Origin: Methylohalomonas lacus
Lineage (GTDB): Bacteria > Pseudomonadota > Gammaproteobacteria > Methylohalomonadales > Methylohalomonadaceae
Length of the DNA: 64,000 nt
Direction: 5' to 3'
Assembly: GCF_024808875.1 (NCBI RefSeq)
Contig: NZ_JANUCT010000011.1
Location: forward strand, 34,431 to 98,430
Shown piece after piece: positions 63,968 through 64,000 of the stretch; the first letter of the stretch is position 1, and each line of letters starts with the position of its first letter. The translations under genes were made by a program, and so were the position numbers. A model generated the notes under the pieces. The model was not told the origin of the DNA and ran no database searches. It was given only the letters and a program-made list of their open reading frames with translations.

Positions 63968-64000
63968 ATGGCAGAGACAATGGATCAGGACAAACTGAAG
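63968..64000 (+). CDS. 5' end of a gene cut by the window edge
   Basis: ATG at 63968 with AAGAGGAG 9 bp upstream opens M-A-E-T-M-D-Q-D-K-L-K and runs to the end of the window. The first residues resemble the N-terminus of RecA proteins, but 11 residues do not allow a call. No LexA-type box was recognised upstream. Confidence 0.4.
   Translation, partial: MAETMDQDKLK

Overview
The window is GC-rich chromosomal DNA from a gammaproteobacterium. This rests on gene order. The blocks rlmE-ftsH-glmM, leuB-asd-fimV-truA-trpF-trpB-trpA-accD-folC-dedD-cvpA-purF-metZ and pyrG-kdsA-eno-ftsB-ispD-ispF are typical of that class. The genus cannot be fixed from the sequence. Genes for a methylotroph-type serine cycle and for DSF quorum sensing narrow the lifestyle.

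Layout. 1-4.2 kb: rRNA methylation, membrane proteolysis and amino-sugar synthesis (rlmE, ftsH, glmM). 4.3-6.7 kb: a secreted unknown, then an AhpC-type peroxiredoxin behind an OxyR-like operator, and thioredoxin reductase. 6.8-10.8 kb: a PiT phosphate transporter behind a dyad/Pho-box-like site, a BCCT osmolyte carrier and a gamma-glutamylcyclotransferase. 10.8-13.5 kb: small orphan membrane or secreted proteins, then AT-richer DNA that ends in one clear and one probable integron-type gene cassette at the stop codon of dapD. 13.5-16.6 kb: dapD and dapC on the minus strand, and an EamA exporter. 16.7-35.2 kb: the long biosynthetic block leuB to metZ, with a stand-alone FimV N-domain before fimV, a small HTH-like gene between trpB and trpA, and a SAM-II riboswitch with terminator before metZ. 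35.4-45.6 kb: serine-cycle genes sgaA, mclA, mtkA, mtkB, hydroxypyruvate reductase and ppc, with formate-tetrahydrofolate ligase convergent on them. 45.9-52.4 kb: a second EamA exporter and pyrG-kdsA-eno-ftsB-ispD-ispF. 52.6-57.2 kb: a complete rpfF/rpfC/rpfG DSF signalling locus in the convergent layout known from Xanthomonas. 57.4-63.7 kb, minus strand: Smr nuclease, purL, a secretin-fold secreted protein, a DUF7931-like protein and a GNAT acetyltransferase. The window ends in the first 11 codons of another gene.

How the parts fit. C1 units enter through formate-THF ligase. SgaA and the reductase take serine towards glycerate; enolase, 10 kb away, makes PEP. Ppc, MtkAB and MclA then turn PEP into malyl-CoA and split it to acetyl-CoA and glyoxylate. 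RpfF would make a diffusible fatty-acid signal, sensed by RpfC and passed to the c-di-GMP phosphodiesterase RpfG.

The most notable non-coding signals are: a family of 7-bp-phased repeats that abut the start codons of glmM, asd and the GNAT gene and form a 14-copy tandem array before a bidirectional terminator; the gene cassette at the dapD stop; the SAM-II switch with a visible antiterminator; and an rpfF leader that can fold to hide or free its Shine-Dalgarno sequence. Functions are read from motifs and context only; no database search was run.
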